DNA of 9,678 nucleotides. Origin: Prolixibacteraceae bacterium UBA5740 (lineage in GTDB: Bacteria; Bacteroidota; Bacteroidia; Bacteroidales; Prolixibacteraceae). The stretch lies in assembly GCA_002419285.1 (NCBI GenBank), contig DIFU01000092.1, forward strand, positions 1 through 9,678, read 5' to 3'. The translations under genes were made by a program, and so were the position numbers. The notes beneath the pieces were generated by a model. That model saw only the letters and a program-made list of their open reading frames with translations. It was not told the origin of the DNA and did no database searches. This document shows, one piece after another, positions 1 to 7,219 of this stretch. Numbering within the stretch: the stretch's first letter is position 1; each line of letters opens with the position of its first letter.

Positions 1-2918
1 GCGAAGGACTTAGTTATCATGGGTTTATACTCTCTGAAAAAAGATTTGTTAAAGAGGTCAATGCCGTATGCCTTCGATTTGTCCATGAAAGAACCGGAAC
101 AAGGTTGCTCAAAATTGCGGCCGATGATCCCAATAAGCTATTCAGCATAACATTTAAAACCCTGCCCGAAAATGACTGTGGCACACCACATATCCTGGAA
201 CATTCGGTTTTGAACGGATCCGAAAATTTTCCTGTCAGAAGTCCTTTCGACGTCCTCCTGAAAGGTTCTCTGCATACCTTTCTGAATGCAATGACTGCCT
301 CGGACCATACCACCTATCCTGTGGCCAGCATGAACCTGAAAGATTATTTTAACCTGATGCATGTGTATCTTGATGCCGTTTTCAAGCCGATGATGCACCA
401 AGATCCCATGATCCTGAAACAGGAAGGCTGGCATTATGAATTGAATTCCCCCGATGCGCCGATCATTATCAAGGGTGTGGTTTACAATGAAATGAAGGGA
501 GCTTTTTCCAATCCCCTTTACCAATTGTATTACCACATGAGCAAGAACCTTTTTCCCGACAATGCCTATGGTTTTTCGTCGGGAGGTCATCCAGATGCCA
601 TTCCTGAACTCACCAGCCAATACTTCAGTGATTATCATCGTAGATACTACCACCCTTCCAACAGTTATATCCTTCTTTATGGTGATGCTGACCTGAACCG
701 TGAACTTGAATTCATTCATGAACGTTACCTGAAGTTTTTCAACAACGATCACGAATTGGTTGAAATGCCGGTTCAACCCCCATTCAGTGAGATCAGGACC
801 GTTACCGAGTCATATCCCCTTCCCGAAGGCGATACGCCGAAAGACAATACCTATCTTTCACTAAGTTTCGTTGCCAACCATACCTCTGAAAGGTTAGAAT
901 CCCTTGCCCTCGACATCATCGTAAATGCCATGGTCAACCACGAATCGGCGCCGGTTAGACTTGCCTTGCAGGAGGCCGGCATCGGCAAGGAAGTGATGGG
1001 GTGGTTCAACGAAGGACAGCAAAACGTCATCAATATCATTGTACAGAATGCCAATCCCGATGATGTGGACCGTTTCAGGGAAATCATATTCAGCACTCTT
1101 CAAAAAGCCGTGGATGTCGGGTTTGACAAAACTGCGGTTGAAGGCATTATGAACAGGAATGAATTTCAACTGAAAGAAGGCGATACACCCCAGAAAGGAT
1201 TAATGTATTTTGATCTTATGGTCCAGAGTTGGCTTTTTGAGGATAATCCATTCTACGGACTCGAATATGAAGAGCCTCTGAAACAGCTGAAGGAACAGAT
1301 CAATTCAGGATTGCTGGAGTACCTGACAAGGAAATACCTGATAGACAACCCACATGGGCTGCTGTTATGCCTGAGTCCGGAAGCAGGGTTGCAAAAAACA
1401 AGGGACGCTGATCTGGAAGAGAAACTCAGGATATTCAAAGATTCACTGACCCCGCTGGAAGTGAATCAACTGATTAGCGAAACACAACAACTAACGGAAT
1501 ATCAGCAAAAGGAGGATACACCGGAAGCATTGGAATCCATTCCAATGCTCAAGCTCACAGACATTCCGGAGAAAGCCCTATTTTATGGCCTGAATATCCT
1601 GGAAACAGAAGGGATGCAGATTATGCATCACGATGAATTCACAAATGGCATTGTTTATACCAGCCTCTATTTTGATGTACGTAGCCTTCCACTTGAACTG
1701 ATTCCCTATGCGTCGCTCCTGACGGCTCTTCTGGGAAAACTGAATACCAAGGGATATACTTATGGTGATCTCGAAAACCAGGTAAACATCCATACAGGCG
1801 GATTTACCTCTAATTTGGCCACGTTCCTGCATCAGCGTCGTGACGAGAACCTTGTTCCACAATTTGTCACATCTGCCAAAGCTGTTTCAGGAAAAACAGG
1901 AACAATGCTTGATCTGATGTTTGAAATCATCACAGGTACCGTATTTGATGATGAAAACCGGCTTAAACAGGTCATCCGGAGACACCACTCCCAAATAGAT
2001 GCAAACATTCACCAAAATGGTATGAATTATGCGCTGAACCGCGCCGCGTCGCGTTATTCAAAACGGGGCTGGTTCAACGAATGGACCTCTGGTGTCGAGT
2101 ATTACCGGTTTCTAACAGATCTGAATAAAAGCCTTGAATCAAATTCAGATTCAGTCATTCAGAAACTAAGTGAAACCGCCTCCCTCCTCTTCAACCGCAC
2201 TAACATGAAGATTTTGGTTGTTTGTCCGGCCGTAGAATTAAGTTCTTTCATCAGGGAACTTTCCGGACGAATCAACCAATTAAGTAGAGTGTCAGGCCAA
2301 TTGCAAACCTGGACAATTCTCCATGAAAGAAAGAATGAAGCGATTCTTTCGGCCTCACAGGTTCAATATGTGGTAAAGAGCTTTGACTTTAAGCAACTTG
2401 GTTATGAATGGAACGGGCAGATGCATGTTCTCGGCCAGATACTCAGCACCGACTGGCTCCAAAACCAGATTAGGGTCCAGGGTGGAGCCTATGGAGGTTT
2501 CTGTGGATTTTCACCTCATGGAAACACCTATTTTGCCAGCTATCGTGATCCTAACCTGAAGGAAACACTGGCAGCAATCGATGCAACACCAGAATACATA
2601 AGAAATTTCAATGCAGACAGGGATACACTGACCCGATATATTCTGGGTACGATTTCAAATCTAGACCAGCCCAAGACTCCCTCACAAAAAGGTTCAGCGG
2701 CGATGCATTACTATTTTGAAGGTACTACCGCAAGTATGCTCGACAAGGAACGACAGGAAATCCTGTCAATTCGTACCGAGGATATCAGGGGAATGGCCGA
2801 CATGGTCGAAGACGTACTGCAATGCAATAATTATTGCGTATACGGGAATGAAGGAAAAATCATGGAGCATGCCGAACTGTTTGACGGATTGATCCGGATA
2901 GTTGAAGAAGATCAGTGA
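1..2918 (+). CDS. M16C family zinc metallopeptidase (presequence protease/PreP-like), 5' partial
   Basis: Large two-lobed M16 peptidase that degrades unfolded peptides inside a closing chamber. The reading frame is open from base 3, giving 971 visible residues. A TTG at 105 is not the start: the upstream frame reads YHGF...KEVNA, the usual N-terminus of the family, so probably only some 10-40 residues lie outside the window. The inverted zinc motif HILEH is encoded from 189. The third ligand is Glu of NEMKG, codon at 489, 96 residues after the second His, the same spacing as in plant and yeast PreP. The C-terminal half carries R...GGAYGG, with Arg codon at 2472 and Tyr codon at 2490, the substrate-binding Arg/Tyr pair. 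All catalytic parts are therefore present. Full PreP length is near 970-1000 residues, so the gene looks intact. Cellular location cannot be judged because the N-terminus is missing. Family assignment is firm; the physiological substrate is unknown. Confidence 0.95.
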   Translation, partial: EGLSYHGFILSEKRFVKEVNAVCLRFVHERTGTRLLKIAADDPNKLFSITFKTLPENDCGTPHILEHSVLNGSENFPVRSPFDVLLKGSLHTFLNAMTASDHTTYPVASMNLKDYFNLMHVYLDAVFKPMMHQDPMILKQEGWHYELNSPDAPIIIKGVVYNEMKGAFSNPLYQLYYHMSKNLFPDNAYGFSSGGHPDAIPELTSQYFSDYHRRYYHPSNSYILLYGDADLNRELEFIHERYLKFFNNDHELVEMPVQPPFSEIRTVTESYPLPEGDTPKDNTYLSLSFVANHTSERLESLALDIIVNAMVNHESAPVRLALQEAGIGKEVMGWFNEGQQNVINIIVQNANPDDVDRFREIIFSTLQKAVDVGFDKTAVEGIMNRNEFQLKEGDTPQKGLMYFDLMVQSWLFEDNPFYGLEYEEPLKQLKEQINSGLLEYLTRKYLIDNPHGLLLCLSPEAGLQKTRDADLEEKLRIFKDSLTPLEVNQLISETQQLTEYQQKEDTPEALESIPMLKLTDIPEKALFYGLNILETEGMQIMHHDEFTNGIVYTSLYFDVRSLPLELIPYASLLTALLGKLNTKGYTYGDLENQVNIHTGGFTSNLATFLHQRRDENLVPQFVTSAKAVSGKTGTMLDLMFEIITGTVFDDENRLKQVIRRHHSQIDANIHQNGMNYALNRAASRYSKRGWFNEWTSGVEYYRFLTDLNKSLESNSDSVIQKLSETASLLFNRTNMKILVVCPAVELSSFIRELSGRINQLSRVSGQLQTWTILHERKNEAILSASQVQYVVKSFDFKQLGYEWNGQMHVLGQILSTDWLQNQIRVQGGAYGGFCGFSPHGNTYFASYRDPNLKETLAAIDATPEYIRNFNADRDTLTRYILGTISNLDQPKTPSQKGSAAMHYYFEGTTASMLDKERQEILSIRTEDIRGMADMVEDVLQCNNYCVYGNEGKIMEHAELFDGLIRIVEEDQ

Positions 2919-3100
2919 AGATGTTGATTCTGAAGCCCCATTGGAGATAAAATCCTGATTTAAGATTGTGTGAATAATACGGGTTATGACTATTCCGGCA
3001 AAAACTGTTCAGATCATTTTATTATCTTTGTATCAGTTTTTTGAAAGATTCAAACAATCAGGAACTATATTTAAGAATATTCACCAAAAAATAAACCAAC
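2919..3100. other. Intergenic leader region before enolase
   Basis: 182 nt with no gene. There is no clear terminator after the peptidase. Beyond the promoter box it holds two small hairpins in the predicted eno leader: TTTGAA-AGA-TTCAAA (3040-3054) and ATATT-TAAG-AATAT (3067-3080). Both are A+T rich and weak. Confidence 0.4.
3023..3030 (+). promoter_or_regulatory. Bacteroidota-type -7 box upstream of enolase
   Basis: TATCTTTG is an exact match to the TAnnTTTG -7 element of Bacteroidota primary sigma factor promoters. It would give a leader of roughly 65 nt before the enolase ATG. No TTTG-like -33 element is visible at the expected 19-21 nt distance, where the sequence is A-rich. The assignment rests on the -7 match and position alone. 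Confidence 0.55.
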
Positions 3101-4402
3101 ATGTTAATTAGCAACGTATTAGGAAGAGAAATCCTGGATTCGCGCGGTAATCCGACCATTGAAGTGGAAGTTACACTCGAATGTGGAGCCGTAGGTCGTG
3201 CAGCAGTTCCATCCGGAGCATCTACCGGTGAAAATGAAGCCCTTGAACTACGTGATGGCGACAAAGGCCGTTATCTGGGTAAAGGTGTTCTCAGGGCTGT
3301 TGATAATGTCAATACCGTTATTGCAAAGGAAATCCTGGGCATGTCAGCCATGGATCAGGTAGCAATCGACCAGAAACTGATTGCTCTTGATGGTACAAAA
3401 ACCAAATCCAAACTGGGTGCCAACGCCATGTTGGGTGTTTCACTTGCTGTTGCCAAAGCAGCTGCTGACTGTCTCGAAATGCCATTGTACAGATATATTG
3501 GGGGTACCAACGCCAAGACTCTTCCTGTTCCAATGATGAACATCATCAATGGTGGAAGCCACTCTGATGCTCCCATCGCATTTCAGGAATTCATGATTCG
3601 CCCTATCGGGGCTCCTTCTTTCCGTGAAGGTCTTCGCATGGGTGCCGAAGTTTTCCATCACCTCAAAAAAGTATTACACAACCGTGGTTTGAGCACCGCT
3701 GTCGGTGACGAAGGTGGATTCGCTCCTGCCCTTAACGGTACCGAAGATGCACTGAACAGCATCATTGAAGCTATCAAGAATGCCGGTTACAAACCAGGCC
3801 GTGCCGAAGATGGTGGTGATATCTCCATCGCCCTCGACTGTGCCGCTTCTGAATTCTACATGGATGGCATTTATGACTATTCAAAATTTGAAGGTGCCAA
3901 TGGTGCCAGAAGAAATGCAGCCGAACAAGTACAATTCCTTGCCAGTCTGGTCGAAAAATTCCCCATCGACTCTATCGAAGACGGTATGTGTGAATCAGAC
4001 TGGGACGGTTGGGTTGCCCTGACAAATGCTCTCGGTAACAAATGTCAGCTAGTTGGTGACGATGTCTTTGTAACCAATGTTGAGTACCTGCAAAAAGGTA
4101 TCGAACTGGGTGCTGCCAACTCAATCCTGATCAAGGTAAACCAGATCGGTACCCTTACCGAAACCCTGGATGCCATCGAAATGGCACATCGTGCTGGCTT
4201 TACTTCTGTTACATCACATCGCTCAGGTGAAACTGAAGATTCCACCATTGCCGATATTGCAGTGGCTACAAACAGCGGCCAGATCAAAACCGGTTCACTC
4301 AGCCGTTCCGACAGGATGGCCAAGTACAACCAGCTTCTGCGCATCGAAGAAGAACTGGGAAGCGCTGCCATCTACGGTTATAAAAAAGTAGTGAAGAAAT
4401 AA
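3101..4402 (+). CDS. eno: Enolase (phosphopyruvate hydratase)
   Basis: Converts 2-phosphoglycerate to phosphoenolpyruvate in glycolysis and the reverse in gluconeogenesis; cytoplasmic, normally a homodimer or octamer. The 433-residue product has the family's usual length. It starts LISNVLGREILDSRGNPT, the standard enolase N-terminus, which fixes the ATG at 3101. The substrate loop His is H154 (GGSHSDAP). The general acid is E204 in GDEGG. Mg2+ ligands are D246 (ALDCAA), E293 (SIEDG) and the Asp of GDD near 320. The catalytic base is K345 (LIKVNQ). The C-terminal signature SHRSGETEDS begins at S372. All key residues are present. The leader is A-rich with no Shine-Dalgarno sequence. The gene has its own promoter-like box upstream and a strong terminator 18 nt after the stop, so it is probably monocistronic. 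Confidence 0.99.
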   Translation: MLISNVLGREILDSRGNPTIEVEVTLECGAVGRAAVPSGASTGENEALELRDGDKGRYLGKGVLRAVDNVNTVIAKEILGMSAMDQVAIDQKLIALDGTKTKSKLGANAMLGVSLAVAKAAADCLEMPLYRYIGGTNAKTLPVPMMNIINGGSHSDAPIAFQEFMIRPIGAPSFREGLRMGAEVFHHLKKVLHNRGLSTAVGDEGGFAPALNGTEDALNSIIEAIKNAGYKPGRAEDGGDISIALDCAASEFYMDGIYDYSKFEGANGARRNAAEQVQFLASLVEKFPIDSIEDGMCESDWDGWVALTNALGNKCQLVGDDVFVTNVEYLQKGIELGAANSILIKVNQIGTLTETLDAIEMAHRAGFTSVTSHRSGETEDSTIADIAVATNSGQIKTGSLSRSDRMAKYNQLLRIEEELGSAAIYGYKKVVKK

Positions 4403-4420
4403 TTCACAATAACAGGATAC

Positions 4421-4453
4421 AAAAAAGCCACCTTTTCCGGGTGGCTTTTTTTT
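4421..4453. terminator. Bidirectional intrinsic terminator between eno and hldD
   Basis: A run of six A leads into GCCACC, a 7-nt loop and GGTGGC, followed by eight T. The 6-bp GC-rich stem extends through six A-T pairs to 12 bp. The T run ends enolase transcripts on the plus strand. The A run becomes a U tract for transcripts arriving from hldD on the minus strand, so it can serve both convergent genes. It lies 18 nt past the eno stop and about 170 nt past the hldD stop. Confidence 0.9.
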
Positions 4454-4492
4454 GTCTTTATTCGAATCAAAGGACAATCATCTTCATTCCTG

Positions 4493-4618
4493 TTACCTAC
4501 TGAAGCTTTTCAACTTCTTTCCCAAGTTTGCCGCTGAGCCTGCAGGCTGACTATAGGGCAATCCTGCACAAGCCACTACCATGGCAACATACAAATCTTC
4601 TGGTTCGAGGGATGTAAG
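4493..4618 (-). other. Unassigned 41-codon open frame downstream of hldD
   Basis: In the 170 nt between the hldD stop and the shared terminator, one minus frame runs open for 41 codons from a TAG (4621-4619) to a TAA (4495-4493). Its composition is protein-like: EPEDLYVAMVVACAGLP, then a Pro/Gly/Ala turn, then a basic tail GKKLKSF. Possible starts are TTG at codon 9 and ATG at codon 13, leaving 29-33 residues. I recognise no family. It may be a very small gene co-transcribed with hldD, the remnant of a decayed gene's 3' end, or chance. Confidence 0.2.
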
Positions 4619-4622
4619 CTAC

Positions 4623-5588
4623 TCAATAGCACTCTTCATGCATCAGATAATTGGCTACATATTCACGGATTCCCCTTTCTAGTTCGGTAAAAGGTTTGTG
4701 ATAGCCAATTTCGCGCAGCTTCTGTATATCGGCTTCTGTGAAGTACTGGTATCTGCTTCTGAGATCGCTGGGTGTATCCACAAAGTGTATTTCCGGATTC
4801 AAGCGCATACTTTCAAAAACAAGACGTGTAAGGTCAAGATACGACCGGGCTTTGCCCGTGCCGACATTATAGATTCCCGGGTTGTTCTGGTTTTCCATGA
4901 AGAACATCATCACATCCGCAATGTCATCCACAAAAACAAAATCCCTTTTCTGTTCACCATCGGCAACATCGGTACGATGAGACCTGAAAAGATTCATTTC
5001 CCCGGTCTCCCTGATCTTGTGGTAGGCATGCAATACTACCGAAGCCATCCTTCCCTTGTGGTATTCGTTCGGTCCGTATACATTAAAGAATTTCAGTCCG
5101 GCCCAGAATTTCGGTGTTTTCTTCTGACGCAAAACCCAAACATCGAAATCATGTTTCGACCATGCGTACAAGTTGAGGGGTTTGAGGTTTTCAATTTGGG
5201 TATGACAGTCGGAAAAACCATGTTCTCCATTTCCGTATGTTGCGGCGGAAGAAGCATAAACCATGGGTATTTCTGAATCAGTACAGGCTTCCCACAGTTT
5301 TTGGGAGTATATTAAATTAAGCTCCTTATAGCTTTCCGGTTCCTGTCCAATGGTGTCAGTACGGGCCCCCAGATGAAACACCATATCGACTTTGCTTCGG
5401 TGATGGCCGAACCATTCCAGAAAATCATCACGGTCAATCAGTTGGTGATATTGCTTGGACCTGAGGTTACGGTCCTTTTGTTGGTCATCATACCTGTCGA
5501 CCAGCACAAGATTATTGAATCCTGAACGATTCAGTTTTCCTACTAAATAACTACCAATAAATCCAGCAGCACCTGTAATAACGATCAT
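4623..5588 (-). CDS. hldD: ADP-L-glycero-D-manno-heptose 6-epimerase
   Basis: Last step of ADP-heptose synthesis: epimerises ADP-D-glycero- to ADP-L-glycero-D-manno-heptose for the LPS inner core; cytoplasmic short-chain dehydrogenase/reductase fold. The product has 321 residues, close to the family's 310-330. The Rossmann motif GAAGFIG is at residues 6-12, with an acidic D31 at the end of beta-2. YASSAATYG (111-119) carries the active-site Ser/Thr region. Y141 and K145 form YxxxK (YAWSK), and K178 in YHKGRMAS matches the second catalytic residue known from E. coli (Y140/K178 there). The ATG at 5586-5588 begins directly with the beta-1 strand MIVITGAAG, so the start is secure. A promoter lies about 50-80 nt upstream. 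It converges on enolase and shares its terminator. It could be a related NAD-dependent sugar epimerase, but the HKGxMAS motif makes HldD much the best call. Confidence 0.93.
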   Translation of the reverse strand: MIVITGAAGFIGSYLVGKLNRSGFNNLVLVDRYDDQQKDRNLRSKQYHQLIDRDDFLEWFGHHRSKVDMVFHLGARTDTIGQEPESYKELNLIYSQKLWEACTDSEIPMVYASSAATYGNGEHGFSDCHTQIENLKPLNLYAWSKHDFDVWVLRQKKTPKFWAGLKFFNVYGPNEYHKGRMASVVLHAYHKIRETGEMNLFRSHRTDVADGEQKRDFVFVDDIADVMMFFMENQNNPGIYNVGTGKARSYLDLTRLVFESMRLNPEIHFVDTPSDLRSRYQYFTEADIQKLREIGYHKPFTELERGIREYVANYLMHEECY

Positions 5589-5635
5589 TACACTTCTAAG
5601 TTAGGTCAGCAAATGCAGAAATTGTGTTTTCTGAA

Positions 5636-5666
5636 CAAAGATCGTTCAGCAACATAACTTGACAAA
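5636..5666 (-). promoter_or_regulatory. Predicted promoter of hldD
   Basis: Read on the minus strand, TTTG (5666-5663), a 19-nt spacer and GATCTTTG (5643-5636) match the Bacteroidota layout of a -33 TTTG and -7 TAnnTTTG. The only mismatch is G for the first T of the -7 box. The predicted leader to the hldD ATG is about 40 nt. Confidence 0.5.
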
Positions 5667-5811
5667 GTCTGATATATTGCATCCGCTGTAAAATTATAAT
5701 AAGATGGGTGAAAATGTTTGACACATCAAGAAGATAATCGTGATTAGCACCCTTATCAAATTGTCATTCGATCACCTTGCAAGATGCAAAAATAGAAAAT
5801 TCAACCAATTG

Positions 5812-6489
5812 CTAACTGATTTCCTGTAGAAGTGACAATAAAGTAAGTTTCAGATTGTCGAGTGCCAACGGAATATCCCACTGTGCTTCTTCTTGCGAGG
5901 CAACAACGTTTGAAATCGCCCTTATCTGGATAACCGGTAATCCCATCCAGCGACACACATAGAATACGGCTGCCCCTTCCATGCTCTCGACCTGGGCACG
6001 GAAACGACTCTTCACCTCATTGACCGATGACTTTCGGCCGTGAAGTATATTGGTTGTAATACCCTTCACTCTTCTGAGGTTAGCCACATAAGGAAGGTGA
6101 TCCGAACGGAGAATCCGGTTTTCAAAAGGAAATTCATCCGGTTTCAGGTAGCCGCTGTCGAAAAGGGTCAAAAATCCCTGCTCTTCTTCAATACCCAGAT
6201 CAGCAAATTCCTCTTCAATCACATTAACCACATCGCCGACACTGATCTCGTCGGTCAGGCTTCCTGCAAGTCCAGCATTGATAATCAGGCGGTAACCAAC
6301 ATGACTCAATAAACTGGTCAAATGAAAGGTGGTAAAAGTTGTTCCCTGACCTGTAACCAGTAAATCGAATTCCTTGTTGTTAAATTTATAGGTTTTTAGA
6401 AAATCATTTTGGGCATCGAGAAAGGTACAATCGTTCAGGAACAACCTAACCTCCATTTCTGATGCGGATATTAGCAAAACTTTTTTCAT
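5812..6489 (-). CDS. mqnB: Futalosine hydrolase (nucleoside phosphorylase/MTA-SAH nucleosidase superfamily)
   Basis: Hydrolyses futalosine to hypoxanthine and dehypoxanthine futalosine in the alternative (futalosine) menaquinone pathway; cytoplasmic. A 225-residue product starts at ATG 6487-6489 as MKKVLLISASEMEV, the first beta-strand of the fold. The frame continues 8 codons upstream to a GTG at 6511-6513, which is less likely. Numbered from the ATG, the motif INAGLAGS lies near 70-77, the substrate-ribose motif VESMEGAA near 167-174, and RAISN near 190-194. Asn occupies the place where MTA/SAH nucleosidases have a catalytic Asp (RxxSD). As I recall the family, the ESMEGAAxFYVC plus ISN combination is typical of MqnB. 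The alternative is a generic nucleosidase. No other mqn gene is in the window. It is divergent from folE with a 93-nt gap. Confidence 0.85.
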   Translation of the reverse strand: MKKVLLISASEMEVRLFLNDCTFLDAQNDFLKTYKFNNKEFDLLVTGQGTTFTTFHLTSLLSHVGYRLIINAGLAGSLTDEISVGDVVNVIEEEFADLGIEEEQGFLTLFDSGYLKPDEFPFENRILRSDHLPYVANLRRVKGITTNILHGRKSSVNEVKSRFRAQVESMEGAAVFYVCRWMGLPVIQIRAISNVVASQEEAQWDIPLALDNLKLTLLSLLQEIS

Positions 6490-6551
6490 CAATTTTTCTG
6501 TATTATTCTTCACACTGTTGCTTTATCATACTGATTTTCTGAAAAAAAGTT

Positions 6552-6559
6552 AATCTTTG
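6552..6559 (+). promoter_or_regulatory. Possible -7 box of folE
   Basis: AATCTTTG matches TAnnTTTG at all but the first base and lies 23 nt before the folE ATG, giving a very short leader. No -33 element is seen at the right distance. The reverse strand has an overlapping TAACTTTT (6552-6545) that could serve mqnB. Both are weak matches. Confidence 0.35.
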
Positions 6560-6582
6560 TATTCAATTTCTTTACTACGAAT

Positions 6583-7203
6583 ATGGAATTCTCCCTCCAA
6601 AACAACGATGGCAACTACCGCAGAATTGAAAAACACGACAGTGCCAAACTGAAAAAACTCTCGAAACATTACAAGGAAATTCTGGATTTACTCGGTGAAG
6701 ATACCGACCGGGAAGGCCTCCAGAAAACACCTTTACGTGTTGCAAAGGCCATGCAGTTTTTACTGCAGGGATACGAGATGGATCCTGTCAAGATCCTGGA
6801 ATCTGCCATGTTCAAGGAAGATTACCGGCAAATGGTGATTGTGAAGGACATTGAAATCTACTCGATGTGCGAACATCACCTGCTGCCATTCATTGGGAAG
6901 GCCCATGTGGCATATATCCCCAACGGCTACATTACCGGACTGAGCAAAATTGCCCGGGTGGTTGATGTGTACGCCCGCAGGCTACAGGTGCAGGAACGGC
7001 TCACATCACAAATCAAGGATTGTATCCAGAGCACGCTTAATCCTCTGGGAGTGGCCGTTGTCATCGAGGCTCAGCACTTGTGTATGCAGATGAGAGGTAT
7101 TCAGAAGCAACACTCAGTGACAACCACATCTGATTTTACGGGTGCCTTTGAAAGGGTAGCCACACGTGATGAGTTTATCCGCCTGATTGGCACCAAATTG
7201 TAA
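6583..7203 (+). CDS. folE: GTP cyclohydrolase I
   Basis: Converts GTP to 7,8-dihydroneopterin triphosphate, the first step to tetrahydrofolate and other pterins (and to queuosine precursors); a zinc-dependent cytoplasmic homodecamer. The product has 206 residues, normal for the type IA family. TPLRVAKA (49-56) is the conserved N-terminal motif. Zinc ligands are C96 and H99 in SMCEHHLLPF, and C167 in HLCMQMRG; the 71-residue spacing between the two Cys equals that in E. coli. H98 and H165 are the conserved catalytic-site His residues, and S121-K122 (GLSKIAR) bind the triphosphate. The ATG at 6583 gives a roughly 20-residue variable N-terminus, usual for the family. It is probably monocistronic: divergent from mqnB, convergent with the lactonase gene 16 nt downstream, with no terminator visible in that gap. 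Confidence 0.97.
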   Translation: MEFSLQNNDGNYRRIEKHDSAKLKKLSKHYKEILDLLGEDTDREGLQKTPLRVAKAMQFLLQGYEMDPVKILESAMFKEDYRQMVIVKDIEIYSMCEHHLLPFIGKAHVAYIPNGYITGLSKIARVVDVYARRLQVQERLTSQIKDCIQSTLNPLGVAVVIEAQHLCMQMRGIQKQHSVTTTSDFTGAFERVATRDEFIRLIGTKL

Positions 7204-7219
7204 TCTGCTTTTTGTAATC

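Noticed and set aside
138..776. 212-codon open frame on the minus strand inside the M16C gene
   Set aside because: It lies wholly antisense to a recognised peptidase and covers both zinc-site regions. Its translation has low-complexity I/V/H-rich composition and no motif.
105..2918. TTG at 105 as the true start of the M16C peptidase
   Set aside because: The frame is open upstream to base 3 and encodes the conserved YHGF N-terminal segment, so the start lies outside the window.
4698..5276. 192-codon open frame on the plus strand inside hldD
   Set aside because: Antisense to a clear SDR epimerase with all motifs intact; the translation resembles no protein family.
5659..5678. TTGACA and TATATT on the plus strand, sigma-70 style
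   Set aside because: Only 8 nt separate the boxes, Bacteroidota promoters differ, and no plus-strand gene follows.
6487..6513. GTG at 6511-6513 as the start of mqnB
   Set aside because: The extra 8 residues (MKNNTEKL) precede the beta-strand that normally begins the fold, and the ATG at 6487-6489 fits the family better.
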